From the NCBI GenBank assembly GCA_020099315.1, contig CP083650.1:124001-188000 (forward strand): a stretch of 64,000 nt of DNA. Reading direction: 5' to 3'. Made by a program: the position numbers and the translations under genes. How positions within the stretch are numbered: position 1 is the first letter of the stretch; the number at the start of each line of letters is the position of its first letter. Below, piece after piece: positions 8,338 through 16,689 of the stretch. Source of the DNA: Citrobacter europaeus. GTDB lineage: Bacteria; Pseudomonadota; Gammaproteobacteria; Enterobacterales; Enterobacteriaceae. The notes under the pieces were generated by a model. That model was given only the letters and a program-made list of their open reading frames with translations. It ran no database searches and was not told where the DNA came from.

Positions 8338-9063
8338 TCAGTGCTCCATAGTGAATTCGATCATGTCGGCGCGGGTCAGGCTGACGGAGTATTCCGCCGC
8401 GTGTTCTTCGCCTTCACGGTGGTTCAGGGTGCGCACGCACAGCAGCGGCGCCATATTGGGGATTTCCAGCACCTTGCTCTCTTTGGCCTGCGCGCGGCGG
8501 GCGCTGATGCGCGTTTGCGTACGCAGCAGCGTCAGGCCGGACTGTTCGCGCAGGTAGTCGTGCAGCGAACCGTTGTTAAAGCCCTGCAGCAGCGGCCACA
8601 GCGTGAGGTCGGAAAAATAGTGGTCGATCTGGCACAGCGCGATACCGTTAACCCGACGCAGGGTGCGCAGGTGAATCACGTTATCGCCCTCGTTAATGCT
8701 GAGCGCATCGGCAATGTGGCTGGAGGCCGGGCGCAGCACCGCCAGCAGTTTTTCGCTGGTGGGGTGGCTGCCCTGGTCCAGCAGGTTCTGACTAAAGCGC
8801 GCCTGGGCATTCAGCGGGTAATCGAACGGGCGCATCAGCACCAGCACGCCGACGCCCTGGCGACGTTGCACCCAACCGCGCTCAACCAACTGGTCAATGG
8901 CGCGGCGCAGGGTGTGGCGGTTTACCTCGTAGCGCGCGGCAAGCTGATGTTCGGCGGGCAGATAGTCACCGCAGCGATAATGTTGACGAAGCTCCTGCTC
9001 AAGTCTCGCGGCAATTTCCTGATAACGCGTTGGATAACTGGTCGGATGTGTAGACAAGTGCAT
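8338..9063 (-). CDS. phnF: PhnF, GntR/HutC-family regulator
   Basis: A 241-residue transcription regulator with an N-terminal winged helix of GntR type (AARYEVNRHTLRRAIDQLVERGWVQ, residues about 40-65) and a C-terminal UTRA ligand domain. ATG 9063 (MHLSTHPTSYP) gives the E. coli length; an ATG three codons upstream is possible. PhnF is dispensable for phosphonate growth in E. coli, and a role as repressor is inferred from family. It lies between the transporter genes and the core enzyme genes. Confidence 0.94.
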   Translation of the reverse strand: MHLSTHPTSYPTRYQEIAARLEQELRQHYRCGDYLPAEHQLAARYEVNRHTLRRAIDQLVERGWVQRRQGVGVLVLMRPFDYPLNAQARFSQNLLDQGSHPTSEKLLAVLRPASSHIADALSINEGDNVIHLRTLRRVNGIALCQIDHYFSDLTLWPLLQGFNNGSLHDYLREQSGLTLLRTQTRISARRAQAKESKVLEIPNMAPLLCVRTLNHREGEEHAAEYSVSLTRADMIEFTMEH

Positions 9064-9083
9064 AGCAATCAATGCCTCGCTAA

Positions 9084-9863
9084 TCAGATAAAGTGCTTAC
9101 GCAAACGCTGGGAAAGGAAATCCAACAGGCTGACGGTGACGATGATTAACACCATCAGGGCGCAGGTTTGCTGGAACTGAAAACCGCGAATCGCTTCCCA
9201 TAAGGTCACGCCAATACCGCCTGCGCCCACCATCCCGACTACCGTGGCCGAGCGAACGTTGGATTCAAAGCGATACAGCGAATAGGAAATAAGCAGCGGC
9301 ATGACCTGTGGCAGAACGCCATACAGAATTTCTTCAATTTTATTGGCCCCGGTGGCGCGAATGCCTTCTACCGGACCTGGCTCAATGGCTTCTACCGCTT
9401 CGGAAAGCAGCTTGGAAAGCACCCCGGTGGTGTGGATAAACAGCGCCATCACCCCGGCGAACGGACCTAAACCGACGGCGACCACGAACAGCATGGCGAA
9501 GACCATTTCATTGATGGCGCGACAGGCATCCATCAGGCGACGCATCGGCTGGTAAATCCACCACGGCACGAGGTTATCGGCGCACATCAGGCCGAAGGGA
9601 ATCGACAGCACCACGGCGAGGGCAGTACCCCAGACGGCAATTTGCAGGGTAACGGCCATTTCACCGAGATAGTCCTGCCACTGGCTGAAGTCTGGCGGGA
9701 AGAAGTCGGCGGCGAAGGTCGCCATATTGCCGGAATCCTGGATCAGCGTGAGCGGAGCCATTTCGGCACCTTTCCACGAGACCACCAGTACGGCGAGAAG
9801 AATGGCCCAGCTCAGCAACGAGAACCAGCTACGTTTGGGCGGGGCGACGGTGATGGTTTGCAT
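9084..9863 (-). CDS. phnE: PhnE, phosphonate ABC transporter permease (intact)
   Basis: A 259-residue inner-membrane permease of the PhnCDE importer. Hydrophobic segments and the permease loop with EGIRATGANKIEEILYGVLPQ are clear. The start at ATG 9863 (MQTITVAPPKRSW) matches the family; the frame stays open upstream through a REP-containing spacer. E. coli K-12 carries an 8-bp duplication that breaks phnE and makes it cryptic; here the gene is uninterrupted, so phosphonate uptake should work. Confidence 0.95.
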   Translation of the reverse strand: MQTITVAPPKRSWFSLLSWAILLAVLVVSWKGAEMAPLTLIQDSGNMATFAADFFPPDFSQWQDYLGEMAVTLQIAVWGTALAVVLSIPFGLMCADNLVPWWIYQPMRRLMDACRAINEMVFAMLFVVAVGLGPFAGVMALFIHTTGVLSKLLSEAVEAIEPGPVEGIRATGANKIEEILYGVLPQVMPLLISYSLYRFESNVRSATVVGMVGAGGIGVTLWEAIRGFQFQQTCALMVLIIVTVSLLDFLSQRLRKHFI

Positions 9864-9894
9864 GTTTAGCTCCGTTGGCACGTGTGTTTGCGTT

Positions 9895-9973
9895 GTAGGC
9901 CGGATAAGACGCTTTTGCGTCGCCATCCGGCATTCACGCCTTTGCCGGATGGCGCTTCGCTTATCCGGCCTAC
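9895..9973. repeat. Pair of REP units (BIME) between phnD and phnE
   Basis: Two facing REP palindromes: 9895-9931 (GTAGGCCGGAT..ATCCGGC) and 9944-9973 (GCCGGATGG..TTATCCGGCC). They sit in the 125-base phnD-phnE spacer, just after the gene for the binding protein. This is a usual place for REP units, which protect the abundant upstream message of a periplasmic binding protein. Confidence 0.88.
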
Positions 9974-9988
9974 AATCCGGTCTACAAA

Positions 9989-11005
9989 TCACTGCACCGC
10001 TTTGGTGACGCTGGTCATGGCGCCCAGTGCGGCGGTCAGACGGTCAAGGTCGTCGAGCTGCGCTTTCAGCGCCGAGGTTTTGCTGGTTTTCTCTTCCTCG
10101 TTCAGCCCTTTGTTATCCTTCACGCCCTGCATCTCTTTAAACAGCGCCAGTTGGCGAATCGGCACCAGTTGTAAGTCGCTGGAGGCGCGGAACGGTGCCC
10201 ATCCCAGGCGTTCCAGTACGGTTTTCTGTTCCGGCGTTTTGCCGTAATTCATAAAGAAGTCGTACACCTTGTCCTTGGTGGTTTCGGAAAGGTTTTTACG
10301 CCAGACGATCGGATCGCCCGGGATCAGCGGTGACTTCCAGATAACCTTCAGCTCTTTCAGCTTGTCCGGCGCGGAAGTTTTCAGCTTGTCGAGGTTTTCG
10401 GTGTTGTTAGTGGCGACATCGACCTGTTTGTTGGCGACGGCCAGGGCGTTGGTTTCATGTCCGGCATTGACGGTACGTTTGAAGTCGCTGGCGGAGATGT
10501 TATTTTTGGCGAAGACGTAGTAACCGGGGACGAGGTAGCCTGAAGTGGAGTTAGGATCGCCGTTGCCGAAGGTCAGATCCTTACGTTTGGCGATCAGATC
10601 GTTCAGATTGTTGATCGGACTGTCTTTGTTAACGATCAACACGCTCCAGTAACCCGGGGATCCATCGGCGGCGACGGTCTGGGCAAACACTTGTCCGTTA
10701 GCGCGATCCACCGCTTCCATTGCCGAGAGGTTACCGTACCAGGCGATATCAACTTTGTTAAAGCGCATTCCCTGGATGATCCCGGCGTAGTCCGGGGCGA
10801 AGAAGGCGTTTACTTTCACGCCCAGCGATTTTTCCATGTCCTTCAGGAACGGTTCCCACTGTGGCTTCAGGTTTTGCTGTGATTCGGTCGAAATAATGCC
10901 AAAGTTCAGCGCTTTCTCTTGTTCTTCGGCATGCGCCGGGCTTAACAAGGTGCTGATGCTGAACATGCTGGTAAACGCCAGCGCGGCAACGGCCTTGTAA
11001 TTCAT
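9989..11005 (-). CDS. phnD: PhnD, periplasmic phosphonate-binding protein
   Basis: A 338-residue binding protein with a Sec signal peptide (about residues 1-26, ending PAHA before EEQEKALNF). It captures phosphonates such as 2-aminoethylphosphonate and hands them to PhnE. The mature part matches the family (NFGIISTESQQNLKPQW). It lies 24 bases after phnC and ends with a helical tail of charged residues as in E. coli. Confidence 0.95.
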   Translation of the reverse strand: MNYKAVAALAFTSMFSISTLLSPAHAEEQEKALNFGIISTESQQNLKPQWEPFLKDMEKSLGVKVNAFFAPDYAGIIQGMRFNKVDIAWYGNLSAMEAVDRANGQVFAQTVAADGSPGYWSVLIVNKDSPINNLNDLIAKRKDLTFGNGDPNSTSGYLVPGYYVFAKNNISASDFKRTVNAGHETNALAVANKQVDVATNNTENLDKLKTSAPDKLKELKVIWKSPLIPGDPIVWRKNLSETTKDKVYDFFMNYGKTPEQKTVLERLGWAPFRASSDLQLVPIRQLALFKEMQGVKDNKGLNEEEKTSKTSALKAQLDDLDRLTAALGAMTSVTKAVQ

Positions 11006-11029
11006 GTTTATTCCTCAGTTCGGGCAAAG

Positions 11030-11818
11030 TTAAGCAGCCTGTGCGTTCTGTTCGACGCGGTTCATGCTGCGGTAGAGATGGTCAAAACGATCGTTATCAA
11101 AATGCTGGCTGCTGCCGTCAAAGAAGACGTTGCCCTGGCGCAGCGCGACGATGCGTTCGCAGTAGCGCAGGGCGTAATCCACCTGATGCAGCGTGACGAC
11201 CACGGTGATGCCGTCGGTCTGGTTAATATCGCGCAGGGTATCCATCACGATGCGCGCGGATTCGGGGTCCAGCGAGGCTATCGGCTCGTCGGCCAGGATC
11301 ACTTTGGCCTGCTGCATCAGCGCGCGGGCAATGGCGACGCGCTGCTGTTGCCCGCCCGAAAGCGTGGAAACGCGCTGGTATGCAAAGTGCGCCATGCCAA
11401 CGCGGGTTAGCGCCTGTAATGCGCGCTGCTTCTGTTCCTGGCTAAACCAGCTAAAACAGGTGCGCCAGAACGGCGTGCTGCCGAGCGCGCCAATCAGGAC
11501 GTTCTCCAGTACCGTCAGGCGGTTCACCAGATTGAACTGCTGGAAGATGTAGCCGGTGTGGGCGCGGCTTTTGCGGATATCCCGCGCCAGGCGGCCTTCA
11601 CGTTGAACGGTGCGACCCAGCAACTCGACGTGGCTACCAGGCGATTTATCACCGGTGATCAAACCGCTTAAATGACGTAAAAGGGTGGATTTGCCAGAGC
11701 CAGACGGTCCAAGCAGAGCCACCATCTCACCGGAACAGATGTTCAGATCAACCGCATTGAGCGCCTGATGTTGATTGAAGGATTTGGAGAGTTTTTCGAC
11801 GCGAATAATCGTTTGCAT
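11030..11818 (-). CDS. phnC: PhnC, phosphonate ABC transporter ATPase
   Basis: A 262-residue ABC ATPase and first cistron of the phn operon. Walker A GPSGSGKST is at about residues 37-45, the signature LSGGQQQRV near 148 and Walker B VILADEP after it. With PhnD and PhnE it imports phosphonates. A candidate Pho box lies 74-106 bases upstream of the ATG. Confidence 0.95.
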   Translation of the reverse strand: MQTIIRVEKLSKSFNQHQALNAVDLNICSGEMVALLGPSGSGKSTLLRHLSGLITGDKSPGSHVELLGRTVQREGRLARDIRKSRAHTGYIFQQFNLVNRLTVLENVLIGALGSTPFWRTCFSWFSQEQKQRALQALTRVGMAHFAYQRVSTLSGGQQQRVAIARALMQQAKVILADEPIASLDPESARIVMDTLRDINQTDGITVVVTLHQVDYALRYCERIVALRQGNVFFDGSSQHFDNDRFDHLYRSMNRVEQNAQAA

Positions 11819-11891
11819 GATGCGGCCTCCCTAAAAAAGTGGCCCCATCGTGGCGGATCAATGTGACGTTTTCGTTAAGGGATGGTTACTC

Positions 11892-11924
11892 GGCGATGAA
11901 GAGTTAAGCGATTTTTGATGACAG
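11892..11924 (-). promoter_or_regulatory. Candidate Pho box upstream of phnC
   Basis: On the minus strand three heptamers stand exactly 11 bases apart: CTGTCAT (11918-11924), AATCGCT (11907-11913) and TCTTCAT (11896-11902). Two or more CTGTCAT-like heptamers at 11-base spacing, with AT-rich tetramers between, is the PhoB pattern. The first is a perfect match and the others are weaker. Activation by PhoB under phosphate starvation is known for E. coli phnC. Confidence 0.65.
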
Positions 11925-11926
11925 TA

Positions 11927-11945
11927 CGGGAGGGCGGGCCTCCCG
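11927..11945 (-). terminator. Hairpin after yjdN, next to the phn promoter
   Basis: Perfect 7-bp stem CGGGAGG/CCTCCCG with a 5-base loop, 6 bases after the yjdN stop. It has no T-run on the minus strand, so it may pause or protect rather than terminate fully. It directly borders the candidate Pho box. Confidence 0.45.
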
Positions 11946-11950
11946 TTGGA

Positions 11951-12397
11951 TTACTCAGTAGGTTGCTGTTGTTTGACGACGTTGATCATCCACGGCACGC
12001 CATACTGGTCGCTCACTTTACCGAAACCGTGGGCCCAGAAGGTTTCCTGCCAGTCCATTTCGATTTTTCCGTTTGCTGCCAGGTTATCAAACCAGCGTTT
12101 GCCTTCGTCGACGTTTTGCGTGTCGAGCACCAGCGTAAAGCCAGAGTAGTGAGCATTTCCGTCGGGGGCGCTATCGCTCATCATGATGTCGCTGCCTGCC
12201 ACGCGCAGATTGGCATGGGCAATGGCGGTATCGGGGAATTTCATTCCGGAAGGGCAACCTTCTTCGTTGTCCTGCGCGGATTTGGGCATTTCACCGAAGT
12301 TGATTTTGTAGAGCAGCTCTGCGCCTAACGTTTTTTGGTAGTAAGCGATAGCGTCAGCGCAGTTGCCTGCAAAGGAGATATAGGGACTTAACGGCAT
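11951..12397 (-). CDS. yjdN: YjdN (PhnB), VOC-superfamily protein
   Basis: A 148-residue glyoxalase/bleomycin-resistance-fold protein of the PhnB family. It begins MPLSPYISFAGNCADAIAYYQ and contains ETFWAHGFGKVSDQYGVPWM, the strand typical of PhnB. The true function is unknown; it is not needed for phosphonate use in E. coli despite the old name. ATG 12397 gives the family length; the frame is open to 12448 without a better start. Confidence 0.93.
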   Translation of the reverse strand: MPLSPYISFAGNCADAIAYYQKTLGAELLYKINFGEMPKSAQDNEEGCPSGMKFPDTAIAHANLRVAGSDIMMSDSAPDGNAHYSGFTLVLDTQNVDEGKRWFDNLAANGKIEMDWQETFWAHGFGKVSDQYGVPWMINVVKQQQPTE

Positions 12398-12445
12398 AAT
12401 TTTTACCTCAGGTAAAAGAAGCCAGTTAAGTGTAGTTATTGTCTG

Positions 12446-12485
12446 CACAAATAAACCAGGCGGGAAGTATTAGCTTCCCGCCTGG
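12446..12485 (-). terminator. Terminator after yjdM
   Basis: A perfect 12-bp inverted repeat: CCAGGCGGGAAG (12456-12467) and CTTCCCGCCTGG (12474-12485) with a 6-base loop. On the minus strand it is followed by TTTATTTG, so it fits a factor-independent terminator for yjdM. A second, REP-like hairpin lies at 12502-12527. Confidence 0.7.
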
Positions 12486-12535
12486 CAGATGAGCTGGCGC
12501 AGCCTGATGAGCGTAGCGCCATCAGGCAATTTGCA

Positions 12536-12871
12536 TCAGTTCTTTTTCACAAACTCAGATTTCAGCTTCATTGGGCCAAAGCCATCGATTTTGCAATCGA
12601 TGTTATGGTCGCCTTCAACCAGACGAATGTTTTTTACTTTGGTACCGATCTTCAGCATGGAAGAGCTACCTTTTACCTTCAGGTCTTTCACTACGGTAAC
12701 GCTGTCGCCGTCAGCCAGCAGGTTGCCGTTGGCATCTTTAACGATCAGTTCGTCGCTGTCCTGTGCCGGTTCAGCATCGTTCCATTCGTGAGCGCATTCC
12801 GGGCAGATGAACATGCCGTTATCTTCGTAAGTGTATTCGGAGTTGCATTGCGGGCAGTGTGGTAATGACAT
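12536..12871 (-). CDS. yjdM: YjdM (PhnA), zinc-ribbon protein
   Basis: A 111-residue protein with an N-terminal zinc ribbon (CPQCNSEYTYEDNG..CPEC, residues 6-27) and a C-terminal beta domain with KDLKVKGSSSMLKIGTKVKNIRL. This is the PhnA family as found in E. coli; its role is unknown and it is distinct from phosphonoacetate hydrolase. ATG 12871 (MSLPHCPQC) is the family start. Confidence 0.93.
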   Translation of the reverse strand: MSLPHCPQCNSEYTYEDNGMFICPECAHEWNDAEPAQDSDELIVKDANGNLLADGDSVTVVKDLKVKGSSSMLKIGTKVKNIRLVEGDHNIDCKIDGFGPMKLKSEFVKKN

Positions 12872-13411
12872 GTGGATTTCCTCAAAAGTCAGCAGGGGCA
12901 AATGCGCCCAAAAAATGGCAGATTGCCGAAAAAGGCCGCAATTATACATAAAATCCCTGCATTTGTCGGGACTACTGCGCGATTAGGCAAAATGATCTGC
13001 TGTAAAGACCCTCTGCTTTCACCCCAATGAAAGTATGGCGGAATATTTTTTAAGGGAAATTGCTACGCTTAGTTATTTAAGATAAGGTGAGGCGAAATAT
13101 CTGATATTCATAGGTAACAATGCCTACGGATGCCTAAGTCATTGTGATTGAATATCACCAACCCCCTTAATTTTAGTAGGGGGATTAAACTGGCATTTTT
13201 TAAAACTGAACTACGCTGTTTATCTTTCTTACTTATTAGATAAGTGAGAGGCATCAGGCCAACGGTTATACGCCAAATTTATTTTAATAATATCAATTGG
13301 TTGTTTTGATTTTAATTATTTCTACACGTAATTATAAAAGCCAAAAAATCTATAAATAAAACGATTGGGCTAAATAAAAGCAATGCCATTTGCGTTAAGG
13401 AAAAATTTTCC
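12872..13411. other. Intergenic region between yjdM and crfC
   Basis: 540 bases without a convincing gene. The left part should hold the yjdM promoter. A hairpin CCCCCT/AGGGGG with a 10-base loop is at 13162-13183. The right half (about 13190-13400) is very AT-rich, suggestive of H-NS binding or a strong promoter for crfC. I see no assignable hexamers with certainty. Confidence 0.5.
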
Positions 13412-15769
13412 ATGCACACACAGACAATATATGAATTAAGTCAGGAAGCGGAACGCTTGCTGATGCTCTCACTTGAACATCTCAGGCAATTGCAAAAATT
13501 GCCCATGACGTCGTTGGATGATGTCGCGCTAAAACAAGGAGAGCATAGCCGACAGGTTGTTCAACCCATGCATTTCAGCACGCGTGGCATGGATGTCCAG
13601 CAAGCAACGCTCAATAATGAACTGCGTAAGATTACGCGCCTGGAAATGGTGCTGGCGATTGTCGGTACCATGAAGGCGGGAAAATCGACGACGATTAATG
13701 CGATTGTGGGGACAGAAGTTTTACCTAATCGTAATCGCCCCATGACGGCGTTACCGACGCTAATTCGCCATACGCCGGGGCAGAAAGAGCCGGTACTGCA
13801 TTTTTCACATGTCGCACCGATTGATGCCTTAATGAAAGTTTTACAGCAGCGCGTGCGCGAGTGCGATCGCCAGCGTCTTACGCAGACCCTGGAAATTGAT
13901 AAGGATATGAATGTCCTGCTGCAGCATATTGAAAACGGCGTGGCATTTGAACGGTATTATCTTGGCGCACAGCCTATTTTCCATTGCCTTAAAAGCCTGA
14001 ATGACCTGGTGCGTTTGTCAAAAGCGCTGGAGGTCGATTTTCCTTTTGCCGCTTATGCCGCGATTGAGCATATTCCGGTTATCGAGGTTGAGTTTGTCCA
14101 TTTGGCCGGACAGGCGAGCTATCCGGGGCAATTAACATTGCTGGATACGCCAGGGCCGAATGAGGCCGGGCAACCGCACCTACAAAAGATGCTGAATGAA
14201 CAGCTGGCGCGGGCTTCTGCGGTGCTGGCGGTGCTGGATTACACCCAACTGAAGTCGATTTCCGATGAAGAAGTACGTCAGGCGATTATGGCGGTTGGTA
14301 AGTCAGTGCCGTTATACGCGCTGGTGAACAAGTTCGATCAAAAAGACCGTAATAGTGATGATGAAGAGCAGGTGCGGGCGTTAATTTCCGGCACGCTGAT
14401 GCAAGGCGGCATTGCCCCGGAGCGAATCTATCCAGTTTCCTCGATGTGGGGGTATCTGGCGAACAGGGCGCGTCATGAGCTGACGACCCGTGGGCGGCTG
14501 CCGGATCATCAGGTGCAACGCTGGGTACAGGACTTTGCCGAAGCGGCGCTTGGCAGACGCTGGCGCACCACCGATCTTGAGGATAAGGAGCACATCCGCC
14601 ATGCCGCCGATCTGTTGTGGGAGGATTCGCTGTTTGAGCAGCCGATTCAGAAAGTGATTCATGCCGCTTACGCCAATGCTTCACTGTATGCGCTACGCTC
14701 AGCGTCGCATAAGTTATTGAATTATGCACAAAGCGCGCACGAATATCTGGAGTTTCGCTCCCACGGATTAACGGTTGCCTATGAAAAATTGCGGCTGAAC
14801 ATCACGCATATTGAAGAGGATATGCAACAGTTAGAAGTGAGTCAGGGGCGGGTCAGCGATGAAGTCAGCCATGAGGTCGAGTTGGCGCTGGAGGCTGCTG
14901 CGGGCTATCTCAATGATCAACAGACTGAGATTTTGTGCGGCATCAACACGTTCTTTGTCAAAGAAAACGTCCTGATGATGTCACAACATGGCCTGGGGGC
15001 TGGCGTCTCCTCGGCAGAAATGGTCGGAGAAATGCTGGTGCTGCACGATGAAGGCCAGGCGAAAATCGTGCTGGATAAAATGCGTTCGTCCTGTGAAGTG
15101 GTCTTGCTGGCGGCGCAGGAAAGCATCAGCCGGGACTTAGCCCTGCGCTTTGAACAGCTTGAGTCGACACTGTCCCGGGCGCTTAATGATGCCATGCGCC
15201 CTATTGAACAGCGGGTGAAAGAGGAACTGAATCACGCGGGTTTTCGGGCGCGGATCCGTTTTCCGGCGTTTCATGCGGCGATGTTTAACTTCAACACCCG
15301 CCAGTTGTTTAACGAGGCCATTGAACAGGATATTCCGGCGGAGAATACACCGTCTCCTGGCGGCGTGGTGCGTGATACCTTCTCGCGTTGGCTGAATCAA
15401 CCCAACTGGGGATGGAATGATTACGTTGAAACGAAAACGCGTTATCTCATTGATATGGGCGCACTGCATAATAACCTTGTGCATTACGTCACCCAGTTTT
15501 GCCAACAAATTCGTAAAGCTTTAGCCGCTCAGGTCGATATTTCCGTTACGGCAGGCATGGCCACGTTTTTTGCTGATTTTTCACAGTGTTTGACGCAATT
15601 ACAGGCGAGCCTGCGTGAGAGTCTGACCGTGCGCCAGCAAAATGAATCTGCGGTGAATGCCTTGAATGAACAGTTGCAGCATCGCATTACGACTGCGGCA
15701 TGGCTTTATGAAGATTCCCGCTTGCTGCGCGACGATATCAATACCCTTTTTGCAACCGAGCACACATGA
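13412..15769 (+). CDS. crfC: CrfC, dynamin-like clamp-binding factor
   Basis: A 785-residue dynamin-superfamily GTPase. The P-loop GTMKAGKST is at residues 85-93, the G3 motif LLDTPGPNEAG near 245 and G4 LVNKFDQ near 305, followed by long helical regions. In E. coli CrfC (YjdA) binds the DNA clamp, links sister replication forks and affects nucleoid partition. Compared with E. coli as I recall it, the region around residues 490-640 is longer and more divergent, while the GTPase domain is very similar. TAAGGA lies 10 bases before the ATG. The stop overlaps the yjcZ start (ATGA). Confidence 0.94.
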   Translation: MHTQTIYELSQEAERLLMLSLEHLRQLQKLPMTSLDDVALKQGEHSRQVVQPMHFSTRGMDVQQATLNNELRKITRLEMVLAIVGTMKAGKSTTINAIVGTEVLPNRNRPMTALPTLIRHTPGQKEPVLHFSHVAPIDALMKVLQQRVRECDRQRLTQTLEIDKDMNVLLQHIENGVAFERYYLGAQPIFHCLKSLNDLVRLSKALEVDFPFAAYAAIEHIPVIEVEFVHLAGQASYPGQLTLLDTPGPNEAGQPHLQKMLNEQLARASAVLAVLDYTQLKSISDEEVRQAIMAVGKSVPLYALVNKFDQKDRNSDDEEQVRALISGTLMQGGIAPERIYPVSSMWGYLANRARHELTTRGRLPDHQVQRWVQDFAEAALGRRWRTTDLEDKEHIRHAADLLWEDSLFEQPIQKVIHAAYANASLYALRSASHKLLNYAQSAHEYLEFRSHGLTVAYEKLRLNITHIEEDMQQLEVSQGRVSDEVSHEVELALEAAAGYLNDQQTEILCGINTFFVKENVLMMSQHGLGAGVSSAEMVGEMLVLHDEGQAKIVLDKMRSSCEVVLLAAQESISRDLALRFEQLESTLSRALNDAMRPIEQRVKEELNHAGFRARIRFPAFHAAMFNFNTRQLFNEAIEQDIPAENTPSPGGVVRDTFSRWLNQPNWGWNDYVETKTRYLIDMGALHNNLVHYVTQFCQQIRKALAAQVDISVTAGMATFFADFSQCLTQLQASLRESLTVRQQNESAVNALNEQLQHRITTAAWLYEDSRLLRDDINTLFATEHT

Positions 15770-16659
15770 CTAACGTGTTACTGGAAGGCCCCGGGCGGAC
15801 GCTGGAGTGTGTCTACCCGAAGTTTATGGTCGATCTGGTTCAGGGAGATGAAACCAAACGTTCCGGCGGTTTTCTGCAACAGCAGCAGCGCCTGCGTGCG
15901 CGCCTGACGCAGGAAGTATTATCCCAAACGCAACTGCGTGCGTGGGTGATGGCGGGAGTGTCCAGCGAGCATCTGGTGATGCGTCTCAAGCTGGTAGAGA
16001 AGCTGGCGGGCATGATCGACCCGGGTCATCTGGCGCTGGTGCGCATTGCCGAAGGGCTGAGGTTTTTACAACAAACCGAACAGCCTCGCGGGCTGCCCAC
16101 GCCCGGCCTGATGCAGCAGGTGAGTGCGCTCACTGACTGGTTTACCCAGCGCGGTGCTTATAAAGAGAAAGCGCTGACGCAACGCGGTCTGACGGTGCAA
16201 GCTGGCGAACACAGCGAGCAAATCTTTACCCGTTGGCGGGCTGGCGCGTATGACGGCTGGTCGTTGCCTGGACGCTGTTTTGTTGCGCTGGAGGAGTTAC
16301 GCTGGGGAGCCTTCGGTGACGCCTGCCGGTTAGCGAATGCCGATGTGGTGTCAATGCTAAAAGACAACCTGAGAACCATGGCTGCGCAGGCGCTGGCGGA
16401 CAGCGTGAATGCGGCACCCGCCACGCGTCATTACTATCATCATTGGCTCAGCACGCCAGTTGTCGGCGGCTCGGGCGAGCACAACGATATGTTAAGCTGG
16501 CTGGGGGACTGGTGCGATGCGCAGCGTCATCCGGTGAGCTGGTCGGTGACGCAGCGTTGGCAAAATGTAGCGTTGGGAATGCCGCGATTGTGTTCGGCTA
16601 AACGGCTGGTTGATGCGATGGTTGAGGAGATTTTTGCACCGTCCCCGCTCATCAATTGA
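15766..16659 (+). CDS. yjcZ: YjcZ family protein
   Basis: A 297-residue protein that overlaps crfC by 4 bases and is probably coupled to it. The same gene pair exists in E. coli, where YjcZ has been linked to motility control as a suppressor of the yhjH (pdeH) phenotype. No known catalytic motif is visible. The protein is largely helical with a conserved-looking middle (RCFVALEELRWGAFGDACR). Confidence 0.88.
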   Translation: MTNVLLEGPGRTLECVYPKFMVDLVQGDETKRSGGFLQQQQRLRARLTQEVLSQTQLRAWVMAGVSSEHLVMRLKLVEKLAGMIDPGHLALVRIAEGLRFLQQTEQPRGLPTPGLMQQVSALTDWFTQRGAYKEKALTQRGLTVQAGEHSEQIFTRWRAGAYDGWSLPGRCFVALEELRWGAFGDACRLANADVVSMLKDNLRTMAAQALADSVNAAPATRHYYHHWLSTPVVGGSGEHNDMLSWLGDWCDAQRHPVSWSVTQRWQNVALGMPRLCSAKRLVDAMVEEIFAPSPLIN

Positions 16660-16689
16660 GCAGGAACGGTGAGTGGGATAAAGGCAGGT

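Noticed and set aside
8017..9180. 387-codon open frame on the plus strand
   Set aside because: It runs antisense to phnG and phnF, whose identity is clear. GC-rich coding sequence leaves long open frames on the other strand.
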